This document shows, piece by piece, positions 9,847-18,220 of a DNA stretch of 43,598 nt. The notes under the pieces are model-generated. The model worked only from the letters and a program-made list of their open reading frames with translations, was not told the origin of the DNA and ran no database searches. The translations under genes and the position numbers were made by a program. Source of the stretch: an uncultured Acidimicrobiaceae bacterium (GTDB lineage: Bacteria > Actinomycetota > Acidimicrobiia > Acidimicrobiales > SZUA-35). Position 1 is the stretch's first letter, and every line of letters begins with the position of its first letter. The stretch lies in NCBI GenBank assembly GCA_947259095.1, contig CAMYLA010000045.1, positions 1 to 43,598 of the forward strand, in the 5' to 3' direction.

Positions 9847-9861
9847 GCCGCTCGGAGCGGC
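9847..9861. terminator. hairpin between convergent folC and the TadG-like gene
   Basis: Perfect 6-bp inverted repeat GCCGCT-CGG-AGCGGC in the 40-base gap between two convergent stops. There is no U-tract on either side, so if it terminates it is the stem-only type suggested for high-GC bacteria. It could serve both directions. Confidence 0.45.
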
Positions 9862-9866
9862 CGGAC

Positions 9867-11531
9867 CTACTCGACGAGGCGGACGGGGTCTCCTTCGAGG
9901 GCGATCGACCAGGTCGACCGGTCGGTGGGGGTGCCGCCGGTCACGTAGCGGATCTGCCACCAGCAATCGCTGCCACAGGTGTAGTCGTCGGGAATATCGA
10001 CTTCGACGATCACGAAGTGGTCGTTCCAGTCCGAACGGGTGCTGGTATCGAGGCAAGGTTGGCCACCGGTGCCATTCCAGGAGCAGGTGTCGCTGTTGGC
10101 CGCCAGTGAGGTCTCCAAGTAAGCCGAGTCGGTCATCAACCCCACCGACTGGTCGGCGTATTTCCAACGGAACGGCATCGCGGTTCCATTGGAATCCACG
10201 AACTGGAGATTGTCGATGCCCTCGGCGGCATCGAAGAAGGTGATCACCATTCGCTCACCGGCATGGTCCTCGTCGATCTCTGCCAGGTAGAAGGCGGCCT
10301 CGCTGGAGGGGATCTCCCGGTACAGCGGCAGCCACTCCAGGGCGTAGACCTGGGGGCAGGTTGGATCGGCGGTGGAGAACGCACACAACGTGGTCTGACC
10401 GTTTCGCAGCGTCCGGAGCGAGAAGCTGTTGACCCCGTTCTCCCGCCAGAAGCTGTCCCCGGGGTAGGAATTGGGGGAGCCGGGGCTGCGGACGCTGGCC
10501 ATGATGTAGTAGTAGCCGCCTTCGGTCGACGGTGTTGCCGCATTGTTCAGCAGCGGCCACCAGCCGTCCCCGCCGGGGCTGTTGGAGATACAGGAGTTGA
10601 AGTCGTAGCTGACCGTGGAGGTCGGTGCATTGGTGTCGATGAAGCCCCGATGGTCGGTGGTCGCACTCGGACCGTAGATCTCGAAGTTGATCACCGCGCC
10701 CCACGTACTGTCACCGGTCGATCCGCTGCCGCTGCAGCCCACGCCGGGCTCGTAGACGTCGACGTCGAGCGTCGGGGAGCCGGCCTGGTATTCGACCACG
10801 AAGACGTAGGCTTCGTCGTCCAACGTCGGGTTGGGGTTGGCCTCGGGGTAGACGTAGTTGTCGGCCGATCCGCAGCCCCGGTGGCCGTTCATGTAGGTGG
10901 GACCGTCCCAGTAGCCGACCCCGAACGGGTCGCCCTGCTCGTGGTCGGCGCAGTACGAAGTCAGCGCCAGCCACATCTGATCGTTCGGCATGCCGAGATC
11001 CCCGGCTGGAATGTCGCCGGTCCCCAGGCCGGACGTCGGGTTCCCGAGATGGACCTCCTGGATGAACTCCGCCACGCCGTAGCGCTCGACGATGATCGAA
11101 TCCACGATCAGCTGCCCGAGGAAGGCCGGGGCCTCGACCCGGATCTCCACTTCGATCCCGGTCGAACTGTGGGCCGTGACCCGGACCTGGGGGAGGGGCC
11201 CGGTCTCGAAGTCGGTGTTGTCTGCGGGGGTGGCGTCCAGATAACCGTTGCGGGCCGCGGTGGCCCGCGCTTCGGCTTCGGCTGCGGCAACGTCGGGGAG
11301 CAGCGGCACCGCCGCCAGGGCCGCAGCGTCCACGCCCCGTTGCACCTTCTGACCCTCCAGATACCAGGCGCCAATGTCGGTGGCGAAGGCGGCGAAGATC
11401 AACATCGGGATCAGCAACAGGGCGGATTGGGCCAGGACGAAGCCCGCCTGGCGCCGGTCGCCCGATGGCCCCGCCGTCTTCTCAGGGCACGGTTCGGCGA
11501 CAGGCCCGGCGGTCGCCGGGGCAACGGACAC
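9867..11531 (-). CDS. TadG-like pilus/secretion protein
   Basis: A 554-residue protein with a TadE/TadG-type N-terminus. After about 28 mostly polar residues comes GFVLAQSALLLIPMLIFAAFATDIGAWYLEGQ, split by Gly30 as a possible prepilin cleavage point, with Gln35 rather than Glu at +5. The single membrane helix (about 31-52) is followed by VQRGVDAAALAAVPLLP, typical of TadG-like proteins. The long remainder is an extracytoplasmic beta-rich region with several Cys (CSGSGS, DTCSWNGTGGQPC, TCGSDC), perhaps disulfide-bonded. It is last in a leftward set after an Flp-like pilin and two TadE-like proteins. The start at 11531 is a GTG with no strong ribosome site. Its role in a minor pilus or surface complex is inferred. 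Confidence 0.75.
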   Translation of the reverse strand: MSVAPATAGPVAEPCPEKTAGPSGDRRQAGFVLAQSALLLIPMLIFAAFATDIGAWYLEGQKVQRGVDAAALAAVPLLPDVAAAEAEARATAARNGYLDATPADNTDFETGPLPQVRVTAHSSTGIEVEIRVEAPAFLGQLIVDSIIVERYGVAEFIQEVHLGNPTSGLGTGDIPAGDLGMPNDQMWLALTSYCADHEQGDPFGVGYWDGPTYMNGHRGCGSADNYVYPEANPNPTLDDEAYVFVVEYQAGSPTLDVDVYEPGVGCSGSGSTGDSTWGAVINFEIYGPSATTDHRGFIDTNAPTSTVSYDFNSCISNSPGGDGWWPLLNNAATPSTEGGYYYIMASVRSPGSPNSYPGDSFWRENGVNSFSLRTLRNGQTTLCAFSTADPTCPQVYALEWLPLYREIPSSEAAFYLAEIDEDHAGERMVITFFDAAEGIDNLQFVDSNGTAMPFRWKYADQSVGLMTDSAYLETSLAANSDTCSWNGTGGQPCLDTSTRSDWNDHFVIVEVDIPDDYTCGSDCWWQIRYVTGGTPTDRSTWSIALEGDPVRLVE

Positions 11532-11580
11532 GTCCGGGCCTGCTGGTCTGGGGTCGGTGAGCGAACGATTGATGATGGTC

Positions 11581-12264
11581 TCAGTCCGGTCTTGGCTCGA
11601 TCCGCATCACCGTGGTGTCTGCGATGTCGAAGGTGGAGCCGGCGAAGAAGCCGGTTGCGTAGGGGCGGGCCACCTCGATCGTGACCCCGACATAGTCGGA
11701 GGTGCCGAACGAGTTGTCTCGGGTGCTCGGCGTCCACGAGCCGTCGGCCCATGAGCCGTAGGTACCAAATGCGGTGTTGTCGTAGACGCTGCACTGGTTG
11801 GGGATACCGGGAGGATTGGCCGTGGCGCACGCCGCCGACATCGAGCCGTCGGCCGCGTTGGCCTCGTAGATCACGATCCTGGTCACGTCGTCGCTGAGGT
11901 CGCCGAGGGCGGCTTCGATCGATTCGACGGAGAACGAATCGGCGGCCACATTGGAGCCGAGCTGGCTGCCAACCCGGGCTCCGGTCCTTGCGGCCTGGGT
12001 TACCAGTTGGCTGTCGCTCCAGGCCAGACCCATCTCGAAGGCGCCGAACGCCAGGGTCAGCAATGCGGTGGCGATCAAGGCGAACTCCACCAGCGCCGCA
12101 CCTCGCTCCGGTGCGTCGCCACGGCGCCGGGGCCCTTGGGTACCCGGCTTCGCTGAACCGGGCTTGGCTGAGCCGGGCATTGTGGAACGAGGCTTCGGGG
12201 CAGAACGGCCTGGGAGACAGGGCCCTCGAAATCGCCGCCTCGATCGGACGACCATGGCGGCCAT
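11581..12264 (-). CDS. TadE-like pseudopilin (second)
   Basis: A 227-residue TadE-family protein. The class signature ERGAALVEFALIATALLTL appears at 53-71, with cleavage expected after Gly55 and Glu60 at +5. A membrane helix and a roughly 150-residue extracytoplasmic region with two Cys follow. The N-terminal 50 residues are basic and include a short Pro-Gly-Ser-Ala-Lys repeat. ATG at 12264 overlaps the stop of the upstream TadE-like gene (TGATG), so the two are translationally coupled; a second ATG at 12255 is also possible. The frame extends upstream inside that gene only as an overlap. TadE-like proteins are minor pilin-like subunits needed for Flp pilus assembly. Confidence 0.82.
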   Translation of the reverse strand: MAAMVVRSRRRFRGPCLPGRSAPKPRSTMPGSAKPGSAKPGTQGPRRRGDAPERGAALVEFALIATALLTLAFGAFEMGLAWSDSQLVTQAARTGARVGSQLGSNVAADSFSVESIEAALGDLSDDVTRIVIYEANAADGSMSAACATANPPGIPNQCSVYDNTAFGTYGSWADGSWTPSTRDNSFGTSDYVGVTIEVARPYATGFFAGSTFDIADTTVMRIEPRPD

Positions 12265-12929
12265 CAGTCCTCGTCCGGTTCCAGCCGGAGAATGGTCGTC
12301 TCGCCAAGGTCGTTTCCGCCGGAGAACATCCCGGTCACGAAGTCGTGCCTGGTTTGGACATGGATGCCGATGAAGTCGGTGCCGGCGCTCAGGCTGGTCT
12401 CGCGGGTTGTCGGGCACCAGCTGGAATCGAGTGTTCCGCACCGGAAATTGCCGGTGTCGTTGCCGGACGAATCGTCGAGCTCGGCGAAGAAGTCGGCCGC
12501 GGTGTAACGGTTGCAGAGCCCACCCTGCGATGCGGTTGCGCACGCTCCGGGCAGGGTGGCGCCGGGCCCGGTTGCCCTGAAGATCACCACATACTCCAGC
12601 CGTTCCAGGCCCATGGCCTCCAGGCCGTGCTCGATGGTCCGCAGCACGTAGTAGTCGGCGTCGCTCTCGTTGCCTCGGGTGCTGGCCGCTCGCGCCCCTT
12701 CTCGACTTGCGTTGTCGGTGGTGAGGGAGTCCCGGAACAGCAGGCCAATCTCGAGAATCCCGAACACGATGAGGATGAACACCGGTGTGACCAGGGCGGC
12801 CTCGAGCAGGGCCGCTCCTCGCTCGGATCGCGGCCGCCGCGGTCGTCGGGTCGGGGCAGCCGAATCGACGCCGACGCCCGAATCCCGCACGGTGCCCGAT
12901 CGCTCGGGACCGGGCACTACGGCAGCCAC
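12264..12929 (-). CDS. TadE-like pseudopilin (first)
   Basis: A 221-residue TadE-family protein. The signature ERGAALLEAALVTPVFILI begins at residue 36, with expected cleavage after Gly38 and Glu43 at +5. One membrane helix and an extracytoplasmic domain of about 150 residues with four Cys follow. The start is uncertain. GTG at 12929 overlaps the Flp-like gene by 13 bases, while GTG at 12917 gives a one-base TAGTG overlap with its stop; both suggest coupled translation. It is paralogous to the next gene in domain layout and in the C-terminal pattern (TSLSAGTDFIGIHV against SFGTSDYVGVTIEV, both ending in RLEP/RIEP). It probably acts with the Flp-like pilin at the cell surface. Confidence 0.82.
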   Translation of the reverse strand: MAAVVPGPERSGTVRDSGVGVDSAAPTRRPRRPRSERGAALLEAALVTPVFILIVFGILEIGLLFRDSLTTDNASREGARAASTRGNESDADYYVLRTIEHGLEAMGLERLEYVVIFRATGPGATLPGACATASQGGLCNRYTAADFFAELDDSSGNDTGNFRCGTLDSSWCPTTRETSLSAGTDFIGIHVQTRHDFVTGMFSGGNDLGETTILRLEPDED

Positions 12930-13150
12930 GCCGGAGGATCGGGGAGATCGGGATCCATGTTGGCGATCCGCTCCCGGGGTTCGCCGATATTGTCGCCGGT
13001 TGAGCTCAGGTAGTCGCCGGACGTCGATGTCAAACTCTGGATGGCGACCAGGGTCCCGCCAACGATGAGGGAGAACACCAGGGCGTACTCCACGAACGTG
13101 GCCCCTCGCTGGTGATCATGGTCGCCTCGACGCCGCATCCGAACCTTCAT
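12917..13150 (-). CDS. Flp-family type IVb pilin-like protein
   Basis: A 77-residue protein with the Flp prepilin motif RG-ATFVEYALVFSLI. Cleavage is expected after Gly16, giving Glu21 and Tyr22 at +5 and +6, the pair characteristic of Flp pilins. A single hydrophobic helix (about 17-39) is followed by an acidic, Pro-rich tail (ERIANMDPDLPDPPAWLP), longer than in the shortest Flp pilins. There are two possible ATGs, 13150 and 13138; the second has AAGG a few bases upstream. It heads the leftward cassette with the two TadE-like genes. No prepilin peptidase, TadA ATPase or TadB/C platform gene is in the window, so assembly would need genes elsewhere. Confidence 0.8.
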   Translation of the reverse strand: MKVRMRRRGDHDHQRGATFVEYALVFSLIVGGTLVAIQSLTSTSGDYLSSTGDNIGEPRERIANMDPDLPDPPAWLP

Positions 13151-13273
13151 CTCGCGCGCTATCGGCCATCAGCCGAGGTTTCTTTAGCCGGACCGGCTGC
13201 GATCTCGATGCCACGGATCGACGGCGGCCGTTCGAAGCCATCCGGCGCGGCCTGCACAACGGCCCCGAGCCGG

Positions 13274-13279
13274 TAGCCT
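13274..13279 (+). promoter_or_regulatory. -10 box of the ndk remnant
   Basis: TAGCCT ends 8 bases before the GTG at 13288, the same leaderless layout as tig, obgE and leuS. The promoter thus looks intact although the gene is broken. Confidence 0.45.
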
Positions 13280-13287
13280 TTCGACCC

Positions 13288-13519
13288 GTGAGCAGAACTT
13301 TCATCATTTGCAAGCCGGACGCCGTCGAGCGGGGCTACGTCGGGCGGATCCTGCGCCGTCGTCAGAACCCTGATGGGTGCCACCAATCCGAACGAGGCCG
13401 CCCCCGGCACCATCCGGGGCGACTACGGCACGATGCTCACCGAGAACCTGGTCCACGGCTCGGACTCCAACGAGTCGGCCGAGCGGGAGATCGGCATCTT
13501 CTTTCCCGGCTTGACCTGA
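13288..13519 (+). pseudogene. ndk: nucleoside diphosphate kinase, internal out-of-frame deletion
   Basis: The first 22 codons (13288-13353) encode the normal Ndk N-terminus, [18 protein letters not shown]. The normal C-terminus then continues in a different frame from 13355: [18 protein letters not shown] and [20 protein letters not shown], with stop at 13517-13519. About 60-64 codons are missing compared with the usual length of about 136-140, and the join shifts the frame. The catalytic His is still encoded, in the second frame. Reading from the GTG gives an 89-residue product that loses Ndk similarity after residue 22. Conservation on both sides suggests a recent deletion or an assembly error at one point. 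Ndk balances NTP and dNTP pools and is often dispensable. Confidence 0.85.
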
Positions 13520-13595
13520 CCGGGCCCGGCGTCCGCCCGATCGCCGTCGATTCATGAGACTGCGTGGCCCAGCTTGTGAGAAATCGGCAGGGTCC

Positions 13596-13624
13596 TTGTA
13601 GCGCTCCAGCGGTTCTCTTACGAT
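13596..13624 (+). promoter_or_regulatory. sigma-70-type promoter of the mre operon
   Basis: TTGTAG (13596-13601), a 17-base spacer and TACGAT (13619-13624) make a good housekeeping promoter. The expected start near 13631 leaves a leader of about 46 nt before mreB. Confidence 0.6.
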
Positions 13625-13676
13625 CCGTCCAGGCGGACGCATCGTAGGTAGCGAACTTCGGATCTGGGGTTGGGCA

Positions 13677-14714
13677 ATGGGTAGTCTGTCGACCATGTTG
13701 GGTGCGGTCGGTGGCCGCGACATGGCCGTCGATCTTGGCACCGCCAACACCCTGATCTATGTCCGGGGTGTCGGCATCGTGCTCGAGGAGCCGTCGGTCG
13801 TCGCCATCAACGTCAACACCCGGCGACCGCTGGCGGTCGGTGTCGAGGCGAAACGTATGATCGGCCGGACCCCGAACCACATCCAGGCCATACGGCCCCT
13901 CAAGGACGGCGTCATCGCCGACTTCGACGTCTGCGAGGAGATGCTCCGGTACTTCATCCACAAGGTGACGGCCGGTCGGTGGGGCCCGAAACCCCGGATG
14001 GTCATCTGCGTGCCTTCCGGGATCACCGGTGTCGAGCAGCGGGCGGTTCGTGATGCGGCCGAGTTCGCCGGCGCCCGGGAGGCGGTGGTGATCGAGGAAC
14101 CAATGGCCGCCGCCCTCGGTGCAGGTCTGCCGATCAACGAGGCGTTGGGGTCGATGGTGGTCGACATCGGTGGCGGGACGACCGAGGTTGCGATCATCTC
14201 CCTGGGCGGGATCGTCGTGTCCCGGTCGCTGCGGATCGCCGGCGATGAGCTGGACAACGCCATCATCGACTACGCCAAGAAGGAGTACAGCCTGGCGCTC
14301 GGCGAGCGGACCGCCGAGACGATCAAGCTGAAGATGGGCTCGGCCCATCCCCTGGTCGAGGAGTTCGAAGCAGAGGTTCGGGGCCGCGATCTCGTGACCG
14401 GCTTGCCGAAGACCATTGTCGCCACCACCGAAGAGGTCCGCCAGGCGCTCAGCGAACCGGTGTCGGCCATCATCGATGCGGTGAAGGACACCCTCGACGG
14501 TGCACCGGCCGAGTTGGCGGCCGACATCATGGAGCAGGGTGTGGTGATCACCGGCGGCGGTGCGCTCTTGAACGGGTTCCGCCAGCGCCTGGAGTCCGAG
14601 ATCGGCATGCCGATCCGGGTTGCCGTCGACCCGCTGCAGACGGTGGTGATCGGCTCCGGAATGTACCTGGAGGCACATCGCCATCAGCTGGCCGGTGGCA
14701 TCCGGGCCTCCTGA
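13677..14714 (+). CDS. mreB: rod shape-determining protein MreB
   Basis: Actin-like ATPase that forms membrane-associated filaments guiding lateral wall synthesis. The 345-residue protein shows the phosphate-1 motif DLGTANT at 19-25, the phosphate-2 segment VVDIGGGTTEVA and the adenosine motif VITGGGALLNGF. It matches MreB in length. It is the first gene of mreB-mreC-mreD-PBP2-rodA, which implies elongasome-driven growth, unlike the polar growth of mycobacteria that lack MreB. The ATG at 13677 is preceded by a G-rich stretch rather than a clean Shine-Dalgarno, and a second in-frame ATG lies six codons later. Confidence 0.97.
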   Translation: MGSLSTMLGAVGGRDMAVDLGTANTLIYVRGVGIVLEEPSVVAINVNTRRPLAVGVEAKRMIGRTPNHIQAIRPLKDGVIADFDVCEEMLRYFIHKVTAGRWGPKPRMVICVPSGITGVEQRAVRDAAEFAGAREAVVIEEPMAAALGAGLPINEALGSMVVDIGGGTTEVAIISLGGIVVSRSLRIAGDELDNAIIDYAKKEYSLALGERTAETIKLKMGSAHPLVEEFEAEVRGRDLVTGLPKTIVATTEEVRQALSEPVSAIIDAVKDTLDGAPAELAADIMEQGVVITGGGALLNGFRQRLESEIGMPIRVAVDPLQTVVIGSGMYLEAHRHQLAGGIRAS

Positions 14715-14730
14715 CCGGGCCCCGGCAACG

Positions 14731-15600
14731 ATGCTGCCCGCCAGCCGATCGCGTCGGCTGCTTCCGCTCCTCGTGGCAACGGCGTCGGCGCTGCTGGTGC
14801 TCGATGTTGTCGGATTCGGCCCGATCGTCACCGTCAGGCAGTGGACGCTGTCGATGTCTCGACCGATCGCCGCAATCCTCGATGTGGCCGTCGCCCCCGT
14901 GGACGGTGTCTGGCACGGGGCGGTCCACTTCGACGACGTGACCGAGGAGAACCACCGGCTCCGCCGTCGAGTGGCCGAGCTGGAGGGTGCGCTCGCCGGC
15001 CGGCCCGACGTCGAAGCCGACCTGGAGGCGCTGCTGGCGGCAACCGAGATCGACTATCTGGGTGATGTCGATCGGGTCAGCTCCAGGGTCATCGCCGATC
15101 GGCACACCGAGCTGGAGCGGATCGTCGAGATCGACAAGGGTCGAAGCGCCGGTATCGCCCCCGGCATGCCGGTGGTCACCGGCAACGGGCTGGTCGGCAG
15201 GATCGAGATCGTGACCGGGGAGCGTTCGGTGGTCAGGCTGCTCACCGATGTGGGGGTGGCGGTCGGTGTCCGAAGCAGCCATGGTCTCGGGCTGGCAACC
15301 GGTGATCGTGTGCCGGAGCTCCGGCTGGAGGTCACGCCGGAACTGGCCGAGTCGATTCGGCTCGGGGCGGTCGTCGATGGTGAACGGTTCGTGACCAGTG
15401 GCGTCGACCGCAGTATCTACCCTGCCGGGATCCCGGTCGGCACGTTGGTGATCCCGACCTCGGGCCACGGGCTCGGCCCGGCGTCGGGAAACGACGGGCC
15501 CCCCGGTCCGGCGGCGGGAGCGACGCTCACCCTGGCACCGCTGGCCTCGATGGACCGGCTGGGCTACCTCACCGTCCTGTTGATCGACCCCCCGACATGA
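14731..15600 (+). CDS. mreC: rod shape-determining protein MreC
   Basis: Bitopic scaffold protein of the elongasome that activates PBP2-RodA from the outer face of the membrane. From ATG 14731 the product is 289 residues. It has one N-terminal membrane helix (about 9-32), a coiled-coil segment (ENHRLRRRVAELEGALAG, residues 72-89) and the beta-barrel domain with GIAPGMPVVTGNGLVGRI, which matches the MreC core. A Gly/Pro-rich insert (SGNDGPPGPAAG) lies near the end. An earlier GTG at 14695 would overlap mreB by 20 bases; I prefer the ATG because the residues before it are unlike the family. The stop overlaps mreD by 4 bases. Confidence 0.92.
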   Translation: MLPASRSRRLLPLLVATASALLVLDVVGFGPIVTVRQWTLSMSRPIAAILDVAVAPVDGVWHGAVHFDDVTEENHRLRRRVAELEGALAGRPDVEADLEALLAATEIDYLGDVDRVSSRVIADRHTELERIVEIDKGRSAGIAPGMPVVTGNGLVGRIEIVTGERSVVRLLTDVGVAVGVRSSHGLGLATGDRVPELRLEVTPELAESIRLGAVVDGERFVTSGVDRSIYPAGIPVGTLVIPTSGHGLGPASGNDGPPGPAAGATLTLAPLASMDRLGYLTVLLIDPPT

Positions 15601-16148
15601 CGATGGCGGCCGGGACCCGCCTGGCGGTCATCGCCTTTTCGGTGGCCGCAGTGCAGGCGACGCTGATCGACCGGGCCGATGGTGGGCCTTTCCGCCACCT
15701 TGACCTGCCGCTGGCGGCTGCCATCGCCGTGGTGGCGACCCGGCCGGCCGACAAGGCGTTCACCGGATTTGTGTTCGGTCTGGCGGTCGACCTCTTCCAG
15801 CTCAAGCTTTTTGGCCTCCACGGCCTGGCCTACTGCGCCATCGGCCCGGTGGCCGTGCACCTCCCGGTCAGTGCGCTCCGGCGCCGCTGGGAGGCGGTGG
15901 CCCTGCTGGCCGCAGCGCAGACCCTTGCCGTCTCGGTGGTGGTCGGTGCGGGGGTCTGGCTGATCGATCGTCGATCACCCGGCGGCGAATCGATCGGCGG
16001 GATCGCCTGGCAGCTGTGCCAGGCGATGGCCTGGTCGGCCATGCTCGTCGTCCCGCTCACCGGACTGCTCGGTGGACGGATCGGTCCGACGATCACGCCG
16101 GCATGGGGGATGCGATCCGAGGCCGCCCATCCGGCCGATCGACGATGA
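15597..16148 (+). CDS. mreD: rod shape-determining protein MreD
   Basis: Small polytopic membrane protein of the elongasome. The 183 residues contain about five hydrophobic segments. The family-like block GFVFGLAVDLFQLKLFGLHG is at about 57-76. MreD sequences are weakly conserved, so the call rests equally on position: ATGA overlap with mreC upstream and ATGA overlap with PBP2 downstream. The hydrophilic C-terminal tail (SEAAHPADRR) is short and cytoplasmic by inference. Confidence 0.9.
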   Translation: MTMAAGTRLAVIAFSVAAVQATLIDRADGGPFRHLDLPLAAAIAVVATRPADKAFTGFVFGLAVDLFQLKLFGLHGLAYCAIGPVAVHLPVSALRRRWEAVALLAAAQTLAVSVVVGAGVWLIDRRSPGGESIGGIAWQLCQAMAWSAMLVVPLTGLLGGRIGPTITPAWGMRSEAAHPADRR

Positions 16149-18220
16149 TCGGCCGCAGGCCTGGGCCGATGACGGCCGGCACGGGCCCGCTGTTCGGCCT
16201 GGGGACCGACGATGTCGATGGTCGCGAATCGGCCCGGCTGGTCCTCCTGGCAGTGGTGGTCGCCGTGGCCATCGTGGTCTTGGCCGGGCGGCTGGCCTAC
16301 CTGCAACTCGTCGGCGGCTCGGGCTACCGGGACATCGCAACCGGAAACCGGATCCGGGTCATCGAGACGCAGGCCCCCCGAGGTCGGATCATCGACGCTG
16401 AGGGGCGGGTCCTGGCCGGGAGCCGATCCTCCTACACCGTGACGATGGACTGGGAGGCCCTGATCGGACTCGACGACGGGGATCGGCGGGCGGTGTTCGC
16501 CACCCTGGCCGCCGAGTTGGACCTGGCCGGAGAGACCGTGGCCGTCGACACGATCGCCACGTTGTTCGAGCGTGCCGCCCGCAGGGCGCTGGAACCGGTG
16601 GTTCTGGCCGAGGACGTCAGTGCCGAACTATGGATCGCACTCACCGAGCTTGACCTGCCCGGCATCGCCGCCGTCTCCCGGCCGGTCAGGATCTACCCCT
16701 ACGGCGCCGCCGCGGGCCATGCATTGGGGTACATGGGGACGGTCGCCGATCCGGATGAGGCGGCGGCACTGAACGGTAACCAGCCGGGTCTGTGGTACCG
16801 GCCGGGCTCGGAGATCGGCCGGGCCGGCCTGGAACGCATCTTCGAGCACCGCCTGCGGGGTGCGCCGGAGATCCGACGGGTCGAGGTCGATGCCAGGAAC
16901 CGGGTGATCCGTACCGTCGAAGTCGCCCAGCAGGCGGTGCGGGGAAACGACCTGCAGCTGACGATCGACATCGATCTGCAGCGGGCCGCCGAGCGGGAAC
17001 TGCAGAACCAACTCCGGGCGATTTCGGCCAACCCCGAGACGCCTGCGCCGGCCGGCAGTTTCGTGGTCATCGACCCTGCTGACGGGGCGGTGTTGGCCCT
17101 GGCCTCGCTCCCCGGTTTCGATCCGACCGCCTTCGTGTTCGGCCTCGACGAGAACGAAACCGCCGAGCTGCTGGCGGCCGGACCGGATCCGTTCCTCAAC
17201 CGGGCCACCAATGGTCTCTATCCGGCAGGATCGACGTTCAAACCGATCCCGGCCTACGCCGCCCTCACCACCGGCGCCCGCGGCCAGTATGAGCCGTGGA
17301 ACGACCGGGGCAGCTACCGCCTGGCGAGCTGTCGAGCGGCGGCCGACGCCGGGTGTGTCTTCCGCAATGCCGGTGGGGTGGTGCTGGGGCCGGTGGATGT
17401 GCGCCAGGCACTGACCCGGTCCTCGGACACCTACTTCTACTCGCTCGGGGAGAAGTTCTGGGTCGAGCGGGATCGCTACGGCGACGAGATCATGCAGGAC
17501 GTTGCGATCCGGTTCGGTCTCGGCGACCCGACCGGGATCGAACTCCCGGCCGAGGCGGCCGGTCGAGTCCCGGGCCCACGGAGCCGGCAGGCCGACCACG
17601 ACCGGTACCCCGAGGCCTTCCCCGACCCCCGCTGGTACACCGGAGACAACGTCAACCTGTCGATCGGCCAGGGTGATCTGCTGCTCACGCCGCTGCAACT
17701 GGCCAATCTCTACGCAACCCTGGCCACAGCCGGCACCCGGCACCAACCCCGGTTGGTGGAGCGGCTGGTCGATGGGGCGACCGGGGAGACCGTGCTGCGG
17801 TTCGCGGCCCGCAGGGTCGAGGAGGAGCCGCTGGATCCGACGGCGGTGGCGGCGATCGTCGACGGCCTGGCCGACGTCCCAATCGATGGCACCGCAGCGT
17901 CGGCCTTCGAGGGCTTCCCTGCCGACCGGTTCCCGGTGGCGGCCAAGACCGGGACCGCCGAGGTGGCCGGCAAGGCCGACTACGCCCTGTTCGCCGGCTT
18001 CGCCCCGGTGCCCGAACCGCGCTACGCCTTCGCGGTGGTGATGGAGGAGTCCGGGTTCGGGGGCGTGGCGGCGGCGCCGGTGGCCCGCCGATTCTTCGAC
18101 TGGCTCCTGGCAGACCAGGCGGCCCCGCCCGTGTCGCCACCGGCTGCGGTCTCGCCGCCGTCCTCTCTGTCGCCGGCATCTCCTCCGCCGGCAGCGCCGA
18201 CAGCCCCGGCGCCGTCGTGA
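16145..18220 (+). CDS. mrdA: penicillin-binding protein 2 (elongation transpeptidase)
   Basis: Class B PBP that cross-links peptidoglycan during elongation with RodA. From ATG 16145 the protein is 691 residues. It has one membrane helix (about 33-50), the dimerisation/pedestal region (QAPRGRIIDAEGRVLA), and a transpeptidase domain with Ser363-x-x-Lys366 (GSTFK), SSD at 426-428 and KTGT at 601-604. The last 40 residues form a Pro/Ala/Ser tail, probably disordered. The start overlaps the mreD stop (ATGA). The open frame continues 43 codons upstream inside mreD but is only an overlap; a second ATG at 16169 is possible. The stop overlaps rodA, so the five genes are one translationally coupled unit. 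Confidence 0.95.
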   Translation: MIGRRPGPMTAGTGPLFGLGTDDVDGRESARLVLLAVVVAVAIVVLAGRLAYLQLVGGSGYRDIATGNRIRVIETQAPRGRIIDAEGRVLAGSRSSYTVTMDWEALIGLDDGDRRAVFATLAAELDLAGETVAVDTIATLFERAARRALEPVVLAEDVSAELWIALTELDLPGIAAVSRPVRIYPYGAAAGHALGYMGTVADPDEAAALNGNQPGLWYRPGSEIGRAGLERIFEHRLRGAPEIRRVEVDARNRVIRTVEVAQQAVRGNDLQLTIDIDLQRAAERELQNQLRAISANPETPAPAGSFVVIDPADGAVLALASLPGFDPTAFVFGLDENETAELLAAGPDPFLNRATNGLYPAGSTFKPIPAYAALTTGARGQYEPWNDRGSYRLASCRAAADAGCVFRNAGGVVLGPVDVRQALTRSSDTYFYSLGEKFWVERDRYGDEIMQDVAIRFGLGDPTGIELPAEAAGRVPGPRSRQADHDRYPEAFPDPRWYTGDNVNLSIGQGDLLLTPLQLANLYATLATAGTRHQPRLVERLVDGATGETVLRFAARRVEEEPLDPTAVAAIVDGLADVPIDGTAASAFEGFPADRFPVAAKTGTAEVAGKADYALFAGFAPVPEPRYAFAVVMEESGFGGVAAAPVARRFFDWLLADQAAPPVSPPAAVSPPSSLSPASPPPAAPTAPAPS

